Source of the DNA: Agelas oroides
Taxonomy: Eukaryota; Porifera; Demospongiae; Agelasida; Agelasidae
Direction of reading: 5' to 3'
Assembly: GCA_949130485.1 (NCBI GenBank)
Contig: OX422196.1
Coordinates: 5,459,314-5,523,313, forward strand
Length of the DNA: 64,000 nt
Shown: positions 45,400 through 63,898 of the stretch, piece after piece
Layout of the letters: each line of letters opens with the position of its first letter
How positions within the stretch are numbered: position 1 is the first letter of the stretch
Program-made: the position numbers and the translations under genes
Notes under the pieces: generated by a model
Databases searched by the model: none
Seen by the model: the letters and a program-made list of their open reading frames with translations, nothing else
What the model was told of the DNA's origin: nothing

Positions 45400-45482
45400 G
45401 CCGGCAGTCACCGGGAGTCGCCCCCCGGGACAACTCTGGCTTGAGCTGCCAGTGCTTTGCCACTGAGCCACAACAGACGGAC
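45400..45482 (-). ncRNA. tRNA-like sequence or tRNA-derived SINE head
   Basis: On the minus strand an A-box-like TGGCTCAGTGGC is followed 35 bases later by a B-box-like GGGGCGACTCC with a CCGGG/CCCGG stem, and then by a run of nine T that would end Pol III transcription. An anticodon-like stem CTGGC/GCCAG is visible, but its seven-base loop (AGCTCAA) has G where tRNAs have U33. A functional tRNA is therefore unlikely; a SINE or tRNA pseudogene is the better reading. Confidence 0.35.
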
Positions 45483-45522
45483 AACCACTAATCCTCAGCA
45501 TGGTGTTCAAAAACTTGAAGTA

Positions 45523-45650
45523 TATGCAATCACATGGATTCTCAAACAATTCAGGAATAATTGCACTCGCTATCACTCATGTAATTACTTTGCCCATTGC
45601 TCGTGCAATTATTCCCAAATTGTACTCAAATCCATGTGATTACCTATACT
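45523..45650. mobile_element. Palindromic MITE, about 125 bp
   Basis: AATCACATGGATTCTCAAAC...GGAATAATTGCAC pairs with GTGCAATTATTCCCAAATTG...AAATCCATGTGATT, leaving a loop of about 35 bases. Confidence 0.7.
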
Positions 45651-45654
45651 AGTC

Positions 45655-47680
45655 GATTCTACGTTCCCAGGTTTGGTAATTTGGAATGAGACTACGCACA
45701 CCAAGAAAACATGGAGTACAAACAGCTTGCTGTGTTTGTGGCTACCACACAGCTGTTGGTGAACTACTCGCGTCCGAAAGAGAACTGAGGAATGCTGTAG
45801 GCACATACTGTGGCAGTACATGTAAAGACAAATGATCTATCAGACACTTGTGTTTGCCACAAGTCACCCGCAGATATTGATGAAGAAGCAATCTCGTGTG
45901 AAATAAGTAGCTAGCTGTGCTGTGAAACTACGTGTACGAAAATGCACTGTGTTGAAACCGTGTGTACAAAATGTGCTGACCGTAATGGCTATCCATTGTA
46001 AAATGTTTTATTTTCGTGGTTTACGCAAACCACATAAATATCTTCACAACATAAATTTCCAGATCTATGGTAGTAGAGTAGTAAGACAGAGATTGGAAAC
46101 TCAACCAACATCTTTGTATTTGTGCTATTCCATATAGTGCCTATGGTTAACTACCAGGTTAGGCTATTAGCACTCTCGGAAGTGCCAAATAGGTGTCTAC
46201 TGGCCAAGTACTGGTGTAGCCATACTCTTGGGATGAATAGAAGAGGGCACAGAGAAGAAAATAAACAGATTCCAGCCTTACAACAATTTGAGCCAACTTC
46301 TTGAAGCATGGCAAGATCCAATGCTTTCAGCCCCTGTCCTACTACTCTACTATCTATGACAATAGCTACCTCGTGGTCCTTAGCCTCATACCTACGCTGT
46401 TCATTGGTCTGGGTATGAGTCTAGACAGTCCTTGAACAGCAGCTGTTGAAAGGCCTTCGTTGAAAGCCAGGCTCAGCTTTTCTTCAGTCAGTCCAGAACT
46501 GCTGAGCAAGGGAGTTCAGGTAGGGTACACAAACGGCAATACACTGCCCGTACGTACACTACTGAGCAATGTAGATCGATCTGGGTGTTTATGCCAAATT
46601 CGCTCACTTGTTCAAATGAAAGTCGAGCAGGAAGCTCAAGCCAAGCTTGCTTGCTTGCTCAATGGTGCTATCTACGATCGAGATCATGAGCTATGAAAGT
46701 CAAGCTGGATGTTCACGCCAAACTCACTTGCTGCCTAGTAGTGCTACATTGAACTGGAGCCAGTACAACTGCTTAATATTCAGCAGTGATGGAGATCCCC
46801 GTGTTCCTTAGCTAGTGGGGGACCACTAGGGGCCAAAACGGTGCACCCAGGCATAAACTTCCAAAAACAGCAGTTTCTTGGAAAATGGATGAACTTGCAT
46901 ATAACTTACTACTGTAATGAATGTGGAACTTCGTACTTAAAATACATAAGGGTTGAAGCCGTAAAATGCATGTTGCAGAATTGTATTTAGCAGTGACGCT
47001 ATTCCAAAATGGCTGCTGCAGGAGCCCCACCTCCAAAAACTAAAATTGCTTAACTACAAATTCATTTTTAGTGCTATATATAGCACTAAAATTTGCATGA
47101 AGTGTTAACTAGGCAAGGGTAAACAAAACCACAGTGACTTTCACTACATATCATCATGTCTGTAAGAGGTAGGCTACAACTTTGCCAGGTTTCACAGGAA
47201 GTGTCAGTACTATCACAAAGTTTATCAGAAACTTCATGTAAGTAAAGTACTCCACCCATAGAAGAAAATTACAGAGCGAATTAGGATACATATACATGTA
47301 AATATGAAGGTAGTATGTATTCGTAACTGCAGGCAGTCATCACGACAAAATTAAGTTAACAGGCTGATTCTTTGCAATGCACACCAGATTTAAGCTACTT
47401 TGAGAAGTTCTTTTGAGCATTTAGAGATGATGGTAGCAAAGCAGATACCACATATAATAGTCTTGAACACAGTAGAAATCACTTTTAACTGCAACACTGT
47501 CTGTGGAATATTTTTCGTGTGAAAATGTTTGTCGTCCTGCTTCTGGTGAGCTCTTTCATTATATTATATCTCCTTCCTTCACTCCTGTACACTGTGCTCA
47601 CATTTGTCTATCAAGTTTCCACTCATTTCTCAGTCAATTCCATTCAATCAACAAGTACATGGTGAATGGTGAGAGTCAAC
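45655..47680. repeat. Intergenic with diverged tandem repeats
   Basis: Between about 46430 and 46760, units of roughly 95-100 bases sharing GAGCAAGCAAG and GAGATCATGAGC-like cores are repeated. The block is copied at 48715-48990 and 49800-49890. A perfect 20-base palindrome, TAGTGCTATATATAGCACTA, lies near 47070. No gene is supported. Confidence 0.5.
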
Positions 47681-47723
47681 GATGTCAAATATCATCCCTT
47701 GGAAATATACTCACCAACTCCAT

Positions 47724-47896
47724 GAACTGCTGCACAGTAAAAACATTCTCGTTTTCAACCTCCAGAGGCAAAGACATGCTAGGATCAAACACTGGATTGT
47801 CATATTTGGAGCTTGAGGTGTCTAATGTATCGTGTGGCTTGAAGACCGACACTCGCAGAGAAATTTTCACACTATTTTGCTCTCTTTACAGCCGTA
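47724..47896 (-). CDS. Candidate exon with a YDNPVFD motif
   Basis: An open segment on the minus strand ends at a consensus donor (GAGTTG, then GTGAGT). It reads KPHDTLDTSSSKYDNPVFD and then SLPLEVENENVFTVQQFMEL. The basic start followed by a YxNPxF-like sorting motif would suit the cytoplasmic tail of a membrane protein. The 5' border is uncertain (AG near the TAA at about 47895) and no transmembrane exon was found. It could belong with the 2A-leader exon at 50177, but nothing proves that. Confidence 0.3.
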
Positions 47897-47899
47897 GCA

Positions 47900-48957
47900 G
47901 CTTCCAGCTGTACTTTTCTGTTGCTTTTAAGGGATATATATATATACGTATATACGTATAGTAGCCGCAGCCAAAAGATGACTGAAATAAGACCACATTC
48001 AATTTTCTTGGTGGGCACTAAATAGAAAGTACATGTGTAAACCTGCGATCTGATTGGTCCATCCATAGCAATGGAATGCGAGCGCAAAATAAAACAAGAT
48101 TCTGGTAGTTTAACTCATGCTGAACACGTTTTCCAATGGTCGTCAAGATAAATTTTCAATGCTATGAGCTTTTATATTTGGTGACTCCAATATATTTTGT
48201 TGGAAATTATGCCTGGATGCACCAAAGCATGACACACACTACATTACATGCTGGGCCAAGAATACAACACAACTACCAAGTCTCGAGCCTCCATACGCTT
48301 ACGTCACACTTCCTATGCACATCATGCCTCCAATGCCCTAAGTCACAATTACCAAGTCTCGCTCCACCTCGATGCACTCAGTAATAATCAATCTCAGGCT
48401 GTGATGATTCCATCATTGTGCAATACTTGGTAGAGTATGATGTGGAGTAGCACATGCACATGTGACTTTACTGCACAACTGCAAGTTAAGCTCTCACACA
48501 CGGAACTTGCTAGTTCAAATGTGGCTTCTGCTTTGTCAGATTACTCAGCCCAGTTGACATGAGGTATACGACAATGAATGTAGCCTATAATTATACTCAG
48601 TATGAGGTATAATACACACAGAAAGCCTTGTGCACAAAGCAGAGTCAGCCACTACTGTAAAGTAACGAAATGGGGCAGGTCAGCACTCCAGTGACTGACT
48701 GCAATACCTAAAGATCCTTGAACAGTTGAAAGGCATCATGGAAAGCTATTGCTTAGCTTTCACACATGCAGTCCAGAACTGCTGAGCGGTGGAGTTGGAT
48801 TCAGGCCACTGACAGACTGTAATATCTGTAAGACAAGTCCAGAAACTGCTGAACAATGAAAGTCGAGCTGGATGCTCCACCGAACTCACTTGCTTGCTCA
48901 GTAGTGCTATGTACGGTCGAGACCATGAGCGACAGAACTCGAGCTGGATGTTCATGT
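47900..48957. other. Intergenic or intronic, repeat scraps
   Basis: Copies of an ACCAAGTCTCG(A/C) motif at 48276 and 48352, and the second copy of the 46430-46760 tandem block at 48715-48957. No exon is supported. Confidence 0.4.
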
Positions 48958-48966
48958 CAAAGTCGC

Positions 48967-49791
48967 TAGTCTCGCAAGCCACACCCTTTCCATTCCGTAG
49001 CACCGATCGCTTTCAGTATGCGCCACGTGGCGGAAGGGTCTGGAGACTTAGGATCACTTCATGTAAACGTCTAGTGGAATTTGAATAGAGCGAATGAAAT
49101 TGCAGACTGCGCAATTTGAGTTGTTTGGTCACGTGAACATACGTAGCAGCGTAGCAGGGCAATGGAATTGAAATGCTGGAGTTGGAATTATTCTGCACTT
49201 GGACAAATAAATTAATGTGAACTGAATGCTATGTCCTCAATTCCAATGCCCAAGACATTGGCATTATTCCTGAATATCGCACTTGGACAAATAAAGGCGA
49301 AGTGAATGGTTCAATGCCCTCATTTTGATATTCATTCCTCGTGCCCGAGCAGGCAGAATAGGCAACTACAGCTGATCAGTCGCTTTTAGACGCTTTCATA
49401 AGGGCTGCAAGCCGAGGTGTGAGCTTAGAGCGCGATAACAAGAGGTAGTAGTGAACTTTACGAAAGGCTGAAATACATTATTCATGTCACTGGTAGCAGG
49501 AAACTTGTTATTTGGTACTTCCATAGACCTATGCTTGTCTGAGATGCCGCCCGAAACCAAGTTCGATCATCGCTCAAACAAACAGCGCAAGTAGCTTGGT
49601 AAATAGCACTGGCAGCAGCTATCTAGTAGGCGTGACTATGTAACAATTGTGTGCTTTACACGTCACCGGTTCAATAATTGCATTCCAGACGTTCATATAA
49701 AGTGGTCCTAAGTCTCCAGATCCTTCCTCTGTGTGCCACATACTGAAGCAATCAGTGCTGCGGAATGGAAAGGGTCTGCCTTCCGAGACTA
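48967..49791. mobile_element. MULE-like MITE, 825 bp, with 9-bp target duplication
   Basis: Ends TAGTCTCGCAAGCC and, inverted, TAGTCTCGGAAGGC; similarity continues about 90 bp inward (around CTTTCCATTCCG). The direct repeats CAAAGTCGC at 48958-48966 and 49792-49800 are exact. Same family as 40664-41067 and the short copy near 21900. Confidence 0.88.
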
Positions 49792-49982
49792 CAAAGTCGC
49801 TCACTTGCTTAGTAGCCATAGTGCTGTCAAGGATCAAGATCATAAACTTCAAGCACGCATGATCACTTGTTAGCACTAATGGAGATCATGTACTTGCGAG
49901 GGCCCCCATGGATCAAATACATTTGACATTTATACCTTACTACTACTAGGGGTCTGGAGGAAGACATAACAAGTAAACTTAC

Positions 49983-50177
49983 TTAGCTCGGAATCATCAA
50001 CTCGAGCAAGAAGTTCATCTGAGGGGAAAGAAACACATTTTCGGCATCAGGCATGATAGCCATATTAAAAGTTCAGTACATACACTTTCCCTCACCGGTG
50101 ATTGGTCCGGGGTTAGTCTCCACGTCACCTGCTAACATCAGCAACAAGGACAGTACCAGAAGGGGTGTGGCCCACAT
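49983..50177 (-). CDS. 2A-like leader peptide and following mini-exon
   Basis: From ATG at 50177 the minus strand encodes MWATPLLVLSLLLMLA followed by GDVETNPGP (50129-50103), which matches the 2A consensus D(V/I)ExNPGP exactly. Ribosomes skip the last glycine-proline bond of such motifs, so the leader would be released from the protein that follows (family knowledge). The leader also looks like a signal peptide (short start, 12 hydrophobic residues). A donor (ACCG, then GTGAGG) lies five residues after the motif. A 36-base segment at 49983-50018 between CCCCTCAG and GTAAGT joins in frame to add DELLARVDDSEL. Further exons are not identified. The open frame also extends upstream to 50447 (90 more residues, with a second leucine-rich stretch), so the true start is uncertain. 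Such leaders are known from CR1/L2-type retrotransposons and sea-urchin NLR proteins; no endonuclease or RT is seen here. Confidence 0.55.
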
Positions 50178-50449
50178 CCTTCCACGTCGACCACATCGTG
50201 ACCGTACTAGCTTTCCTAGACAGGAGAGCACGCCATTTCCAGCCTCACACACGCCAGTGACCACCTTCCCCGACAGCCACAGAAGCAGCAGAGTACACAA
50301 TAGAGGAACCTCTGAGATCACCCGCTCAAGATGTAGATGTAGCGGGACGCGAGGGCGAGACCCGCAGTGCGCCTGGTACCATCGCAGCTTTCTGTTCTCC
50401 CAGTGTCCTATTCTAGCGCGCCATTCATCTGGACCATTGGGAGGCATCT

Positions 50450-51091
50450 TTGGAAATATGACGCTGTGATCACCAGGAACTTATGAACCGCCACTGCAAG
50501 GTGTCTCCAACTAGAGCACCTGCGACCAGTCTTACGTCGAGTATATGGAACTTTAGCCAATTCCCGAGTTTAGGTTCGACTACTCACTCACAAGAACCCG
50601 CCTGTGTTGTTTTTCATCAGAGACCCCACCCACGATTTTTCCCACGCCCGCATGGGGAGGGGTCACTCTAAAAGTAGGAACGGGAAATGACAAATGAGAA
50701 ATTATATGTGTACTTCCCCTTCATGTACACAACTAGCTATAACATGCACATCACAAGAATTGATGTCTGCAAGTGCCTGGACACCCAAAAATGTACTATA
50801 TGCAACAACTGCACGTGCATGTTTCTAGTACCTGTCCATTGTCTAAGTTTGCATGGCCAAGTGCATGATTGGCGATTTGCAAACGAGAAAATCGGGGTGT
50901 ACATCCAGCATATAGCTATTGTACTGCCTAAGCTCAGGTATATTGATGCTAGGCCAATACATGCATTAGCATAATATTTATATTATATTATATATTAGAA
51001 GACTAGTGAATTGGCACAAGATTTAATGCTTGGGATGTTTTCATGCTGACTTCAAACCCAGCATTCATAATGTATACATGGCTACATACAA
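50450..51091. other. Intergenic between the 2A ORF and MNAT1 3' end
   Basis: Contains the presumed MNAT1 3' UTR region (51091 downward; A/T-rich, TATTATATTATATATTA near 50980). No gene is recognised. Confidence 0.45.
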
Positions 51092-58832
<7,741 letters not shown>

Positions 58833-59071
58833 CTAAACAATACACGTGCATGTATTGACCTCGCGGAAGTGGGCGTGTCATAGCACGCAAAAGCAGCTGC
58901 ATGTTCCAGTAAGCCTTCAGATAAGCTCCTTCACCGAAAAGCCACCCCCACAAAGATGCCAGGAATTAGGCAGTATTTGACATGGTAGCAGTTGTGAAAC
59001 ATAAATGTGCACATGAATACAAAAATATATTTAAACGAACACATGGCCTGATACAAAAGACAATGCACAAT

Positions 59072-60592
59072 TTATCGTGGATCATCGTTTACACCTGTGT
59101 AAACGCAAGGGGGTGCAGAGCAGTGTGGCTCAGGGGTAGGCTTCTCTAACGGAACACACAATGAATGAGGTTTATATACTTTAATGTCTGCAAATGTACA
59201 TTTGTGCTGAAAGTTGGAGTTGCTCCCATTTCTGGAGTTGGAGTTGCTCCCATGCTTGTGACTATACGCTGCATTGTTACTACACTTCATCAGCTTCTCT
59301 TCCATTGAGGTAGCATTAGTTTGAAACCCTTGGATTGCTGCAAACTTGAAATTATAGTGACCCAAAGATCTCACTTTGACTTCTGAATCCAATCTTTCAG
59401 ATGTACAAACTCCCTGTTCACTTATTTGTTGAACAATGCCAGCTTGCTCGTTGCTGAGTTCACTCTCAACGCTTCCCAGTAGTGATGTACACAGAGTAGA
59501 GTTTGTGTGAGTTTCAAGTAATCTGTTGAGCCCACCATCAAAGACAAACAGTCTTCCAGGCAGCACTGGAAAGGTGTAGAAGGTCATGTGCTTCAGAAAT
59601 GTACATGAGTTTACAGTACGACATAAAAACCCCTCCATAGTCAGAAATTCTTCAGGGACACTTTCATCTCCTCTCAAATGAATTAGTTTTGCTGGCACTT
59701 CAATGAGACATTTGATACTTGATTGGTAAAGGAAGAATCTACCTGGTAAACAGCTGAAAGTATAGACTTGAAAGTTCTCCAGTCCTAGTGTGGATGATAC
59801 AAGTTCATAGTAGTATCCATTGGGTGACAGTGTCTCCATACAGACAGTCGGGAAACAGGAGGTTTTTGAATTGAGGTCATCCAGAGTGTAGATGTTTCTG
59901 CCCATACATCTGTTGTCAGATGTCAGACCATTGGAACTTTGTTTCATGGTGTCTGGGGGATAGAGAAGTAAAGTCTAAGCCTGAGACGTCTGCAAGACTG
60001 GTTTTGTTAAGTTTCACATTATGCATGGCAACAACTGTCTGAGCCATACTGTAAAGATACGGGACATGCAAACCAACTTAGTTATATACATGTTAGTACT
60101 CAACCAACTCAGGATTTTCTGTATGTATGCATGCAGAAACTGTTCTTGAGTTTGAATTCCATCCCTTCCTGTGATTTTCTTTCCAAAAGTATGTATGTAT
60201 CACTCACCTCTGCAACTTTGGCAGACCTCTATCCACACAGTATCTCGGTTCTTGATGTCCAATTTCATTGGACAGTCATCCCACTCACCACTCAGGGCCG
60301 TCACTGTGTAGGCAGGAGGGGTACCATACCTGCACCAGGCACACACAGCAATTAATGCTTAGTAAAATGAAATAGCCAGTACATAACACAAGGAAGAGTT
60401 AGCAAAGTGTTAGCTCAATCTCTGTGCAAGTATATACATGTACCTCAACTGGAGATTTGTACAATTAGCCCCAATGTGGTTATGGGCTATTAGTCGGAAT
60501 GTTTGTGGTGTGGGAGTTGGGCCGACAGGCAGGATACTCCAAGAACCATCTGGAAATATGCACTTCACTTGTGTTGGCATTGTCGCTTGCAT
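59072..60592 (-). CDS. Unrecognised 383-residue protein, three coding exons
   Basis: Coding exons 60444-60608 (start ATG at 60592), 60208-60329 and 59072-59952 join in phase (2, then 1) through consensus sites (CACATTCAG; GTACAT; GGTGCAG; GTGAGT; CCCCCAG) to a stop at 59072. The first exons encode a compact cysteine-containing part (VKCIFPDGSWSILPVGP, LSGEWDDCPMKLDIKN, DTVWIEVCQSC). The last exon holds a segment repeated twice: VYTFSCLPGRFFLYQ and FYTFPVLPGRLFVFD, each followed by a (L)IE/LLE. The C-terminal third is serine/asparagine-rich. There is no signal peptide or membrane segment. A 5' untranslated exon with donor GTAAGC probably lies at about 60787-60850. The gene is head to head with ATP6V1D. 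I do not recognise the family. Confidence 0.75.
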
Positions 60593-60917
60593 CAGTGCCA
60601 CTGCTATCCTGAATGTGCAAAGAGGTACACCATTACGCATGCAAAGCCAAGGTAAATAACACCAGTACAATAAGGCTGGGTGGGCTTGCCACGAGTCAGT
60701 CAGTAAAGGGTATAATGACCATAATTTGAAAATAAGGGTCTCTGAAGAAGTTTATCCACGCACCTTATTTGAAGCATGCAGCTTACCTCTTTTCTTATGT
60801 CGTTACGAGCCAGTATCCATCCCCGTCAGTGCTAGACTGCTACCGTGCTAGCTGTGCTCAAGCTATCTCACCGGGTACCGCGAATATCGAATGCAGTGTT
60901 TACATTACGTAATGCTC

Positions 60918-60927
60918 GACACGTGAC
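60918..60927. promoter_or_regulatory. CLEAR-like E-box in a shared promoter
   Basis: GACACGTGAC matches the CLEAR consensus GTCACGTGAC at nine of ten positions on one strand (GTCACGTGTC). It lies 88 bases upstream of the ATP6V1D start codon and within the interval shared with the divergent gene. In vertebrates TFEB/MITF factors bind such sites in V-ATPase and lysosomal promoters. The function here is inferred. Confidence 0.45.
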
Positions 60928-61014
60928 TGTCATGTGGCCGAAACAGTGACCTAGCTCAAAGTGCAGTATCTACACTCAGAGTGAAGCAAACAGCCAATCT
61001 CACAATCAGCCAAG

Positions 61015-63653
61015 ATGTCTGACAAGGACAGGATTAACGTCTTCCCATCAAGAATGTAAGGTGCCACTAGCATGATCCCCAGAACTTTTGCAACATTGTG
61101 CATGAAAACCACTGATCTTGTACGCAGGGCTCTTACCCAGATGAAGATACGTCTGAAGGGAGCACAGAAGGGCCACAGTTTGCTGAAGAAGAAGGCTGAT
61201 GCACTCACCCTCAAGTTCAGGCAGATACTTGCTAAAATCATTGAGGTAAGTTTGCCTACTAAGTTGCTTCTGTTCCTAGGCTGTTCTTTCCCTCAACCGA
61301 AAATATGTCTGGACATGAAACTATTCGTTCCCCTGCTCATATCCAATGTCTTAGGATTCTTATGTGACGTACTATTTGCACTCTAAGTAAACATGTGAAG
61401 CTACCAGTACTTCTATTCATGCAACAAATAGTCTCATGCCCAGAATCCTAACTTCCAGTAGCAGTGCTGTGGATAATTCAATTAAGAATGGTGTGCCAGT
61501 GGCTGATATTTTGTGGAAACTTGCACCAACTGTGCATGAAGGATCATCATAAGGATCCTCTGTGTTTGTACGCTGTCTGTGGTTGGGCTCTGAATGGACG
61601 TGAAACTTGATTGATCCAAACTTGGCCTTCCACCAATCATCTCCACCTTCATCAACACACAGCACAACAGAGTTTGTATTCAAGCTAGCTACGTATACAT
61701 GTGCAAGATTACATCATACATTAATGTGCAACATAATACATAATGTGGACCCAGATTGCCAGGATTTACACAGTGAGTCCTCTCTGTCAATTAGCAAATT
61801 CTGTGAATGAGTTTGTGAATGCTGCACTTGTGTGACAATAAGCCTGTCAGTAGAGGCTCTTAGAGCTCTACAAAAGAGTGACATGGGAGAACATACTCTG
61901 CTGTAGTCTCTGATAATGCGTTAGTGTTGATTCAACATGTGCGCCATGTGCGAATTTTCACACTCCCCCACTGTTAATCAGTTTTGGATGCACAAGACAG
62001 TTACTGCCAGCTTGTCATTTCCTGGTCAAACTACAGTGGAAACCTCACTATTACGGACCAAAACATTTGTCTGATTAGTGAGGTGTCCTGAATTCAGAGG
62101 TGTCCCTTAAGAAGGAGTTCCACTGAATAGCCACCTTCGTGAGTTTTATGGCACGAGTTTTTCTTACCAGAGCTACCCGAAAAGCCGAATCAGCAAATTC
62201 ACTTCCGTTTGCATGGCAACGGGTGCCTCTTCATGTGGGGTACCTATTTTCAAGTGGGTGCTTGTAAATGCAATGGGGTTGTTGTAATTGAAATGGGTGG
62301 CTATATTCATGGGTCTATGGGTGCCTGTTATCCTGATTTTACGATACAAGTTTTTCTTACCAAAGCTACCCCGACAACTTTTGTAGCCTGTACTTCCAAG
62401 AGATAGTTAATCATACACAGTATCCTCACTCATGGTCTCCCACTTTATGAAATGCATTATATTAGTTTGGCACAGAGGGAGGGTCAGAGAACTCAAGATG
62501 TTCATAGGACAGTAACAAAGAATGCTAACACAGCCTCACCGTCTCTGTCATAGACAAAGACTCTGATGGGCACTGCGATGAAGGAAGCCACCTTCTCCCT
62601 GGCTGAGGCCAACTTTGCTGCCGGAGACTTCAGGTTAGCAATGTGTCTGTAGGAACTTGGTTCTAGTTTCACTTATAATGTTGACCAGGTTCAGTGAAAC
62701 CTAACCTCGTTCCCAGGCTGCTAACTATGAACAGCCTGGGAACGAGACTTATTATACTGTACGTGACTCATGTTCACACCATCTGTAGCAGATACGTGTG
62801 ATTTGTTATTGATGTATTGGTTGTTCAGCCAAATGGTACTTCAGAATGTGGACAAGGCCCAGGTGAAGCTGAGAATGAAGAAGGATAATGTGGCAGGTAT
62901 GTACACTGGGAGAGTGACAAGTCTTAAAGAAACTCCAAGGGAGCCTCTTACCTTGACAGCACTGTTCATTATGTGTCGTGACATGTCTGGACATCAGGTG
63001 GATGTTGGGAGAACAACAGAAGAACCCCCAAGGAAGTCTTTTCCCTCAAGATGTTGACAGTACTACTCTGGCTGCTTGGCCTAGAGAAGAGCATAGGCTG
63101 AAAAATAACTATCCAGGAATGAGCCATGCCTCCTGACATCCAGCTATGTCACTGCACATGAAGAGTTTATACATACCAGGCCTTCCCAAACTTTTCTTAC
63201 TGTAAACGACAAAGGCTGGGGTGAAGGCCCATGTACAAGGCTAATGTGTTACATTTTGACTGACTCTCTGTTCCTGCCCTACAGGTGTCATCCTACCCAT
63301 ATTTGACCCTTACACTGATGGAGCTGACAGTAAGAACACAATAAATAGCTCTCTAAGCCTGTTTGTTGCATGCATAAATACTAGTTGCATGCATAAGCCA
63401 TCTTCCTGTACGAGGCAATCCAACATGCAGATGTCAGGAAGAGTTCCCCACTGCACGAAAATGCACTGTGTGTATACACTGTAGATTAGCTGTTGACGTC
63501 TGTATGTTCCAGTAGTCCCAGTTATTACTTGTCCTGTTCCTCCTGGTAGCATACGGGCTGACTGGTCTGTCACGAGGAGGACAGCAGGTGTCCAGATGCA
63601 AGGAGGTGTTTGGCAAGGCAGTCAAACTGCTGATAGATCTGGCATCATTGCAG
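61015..63653 (+). CDS. ATP6V1D: V-type ATPase subunit D (partial, first six coding exons)
   Basis: Exons 61015-61055, 61128-61245, 62554-62633, 62829-62896, 63285-63329 and 63550-63653 join in phase with GT-AG borders. The product starts MSDKDRINVFPSR and continues with the family hallmarks MKIRLKGAQKGHSLLKKK, FRQILAKIIE, KEATFSLAEANFAAGDF, VKLRMKKDNVAG, LPIFDPYTDGAD and LTGLSRGGQQ, to DLASLQ. Subunit D is the central rotor stalk of the V1 sector, two long helices that turn inside the A3B3 ring to drive proton pumping into lysosomes and vesicles. About 152 residues are present; the C-terminal helix (next expected exon begins at a threonine/serine after SLQ) lies beyond 64000. Confidence 0.95.
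61250..62550. other. ATP6V1D intron 2 with MITE fragments
   Basis: Holds a CAGTGGAAACC fragment at 62033-62130 and a fragment of the TAAGCACCC family (inverted) at 62140-62350. No exon seen. Confidence 0.6.
62704..62750. mobile_element. Short CCTCGTTCCCAGGC hairpin
   Basis: CCTCGTTCCCAGGCTG pairs with CAGCCTGGGAACGAG around a 10-base loop, in ATP6V1D intron 3. It is the smallest member of the family. Confidence 0.75.
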
Positions 63654-63785
63654 GTATGTAGCATACTGGGAATATGTATGCACATACTGCCCTGCGCCTA
63701 CATACATAATGGCGACCTAAAAGTATTCCCACTTCCAAGGCACATGGCACACAGATGTATGTTGAAGGTGAACGTACATAATGAC

Positions 63786-63898
63786 TAGCCTCGTTCCCAG
63801 GCCTTCCCACCGTCCAGTTTTTGATCACTTGCAGTATGCAAAAACAGAGGGGGAAGGCCTGGTATATTTTATCACGTGAGTGACATCAGTGTCTACCT
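63786..63898. mobile_element. TAGCCTCGTTCCCAGG MITE, about 110 bp
   Basis: Left TAGCCTCGTTCCCAGGCCTT; inner inverted GAAGGCCTGG; then ATTTTATCACGTGAG and a CTAGGTAG-like end. Same layout as 1252-1350 and 6851-6950. Confidence 0.7.

Noticed and set aside
45400-45482. Functional tRNA gene
   Set aside because: The A and B boxes are only approximate and position 33 is not U; listed at low confidence as a SINE/tRNA-like sequence.
47503-47961. 152-codon plus-strand frame
   Set aside because: No motif. The overlapping minus-strand segment with a YDNPVFD motif and consensus donor is a better, though still weak, candidate.
49072-50072. CR1/L2-type retrotransposon downstream of the 2A motif
   Set aside because: No endonuclease or reverse-transcriptase motifs are visible on the minus strand between the motif and 49000; most of that stretch is a MITE.
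50053-50469. 138-codon plus-strand frame
   Set aside because: Antisense to the 2A-leader frame, and lacks recognisable motifs; the minus-strand frame has the exact 2A consensus.
61072-61127. An upstream extension of ATP6V1D exon 2 from the ATG at 61072
   Set aside because: The frame-consistent acceptor TACGCAG at 61127 joins exon 1 to give the family sequence; the extension would add unrelated residues.
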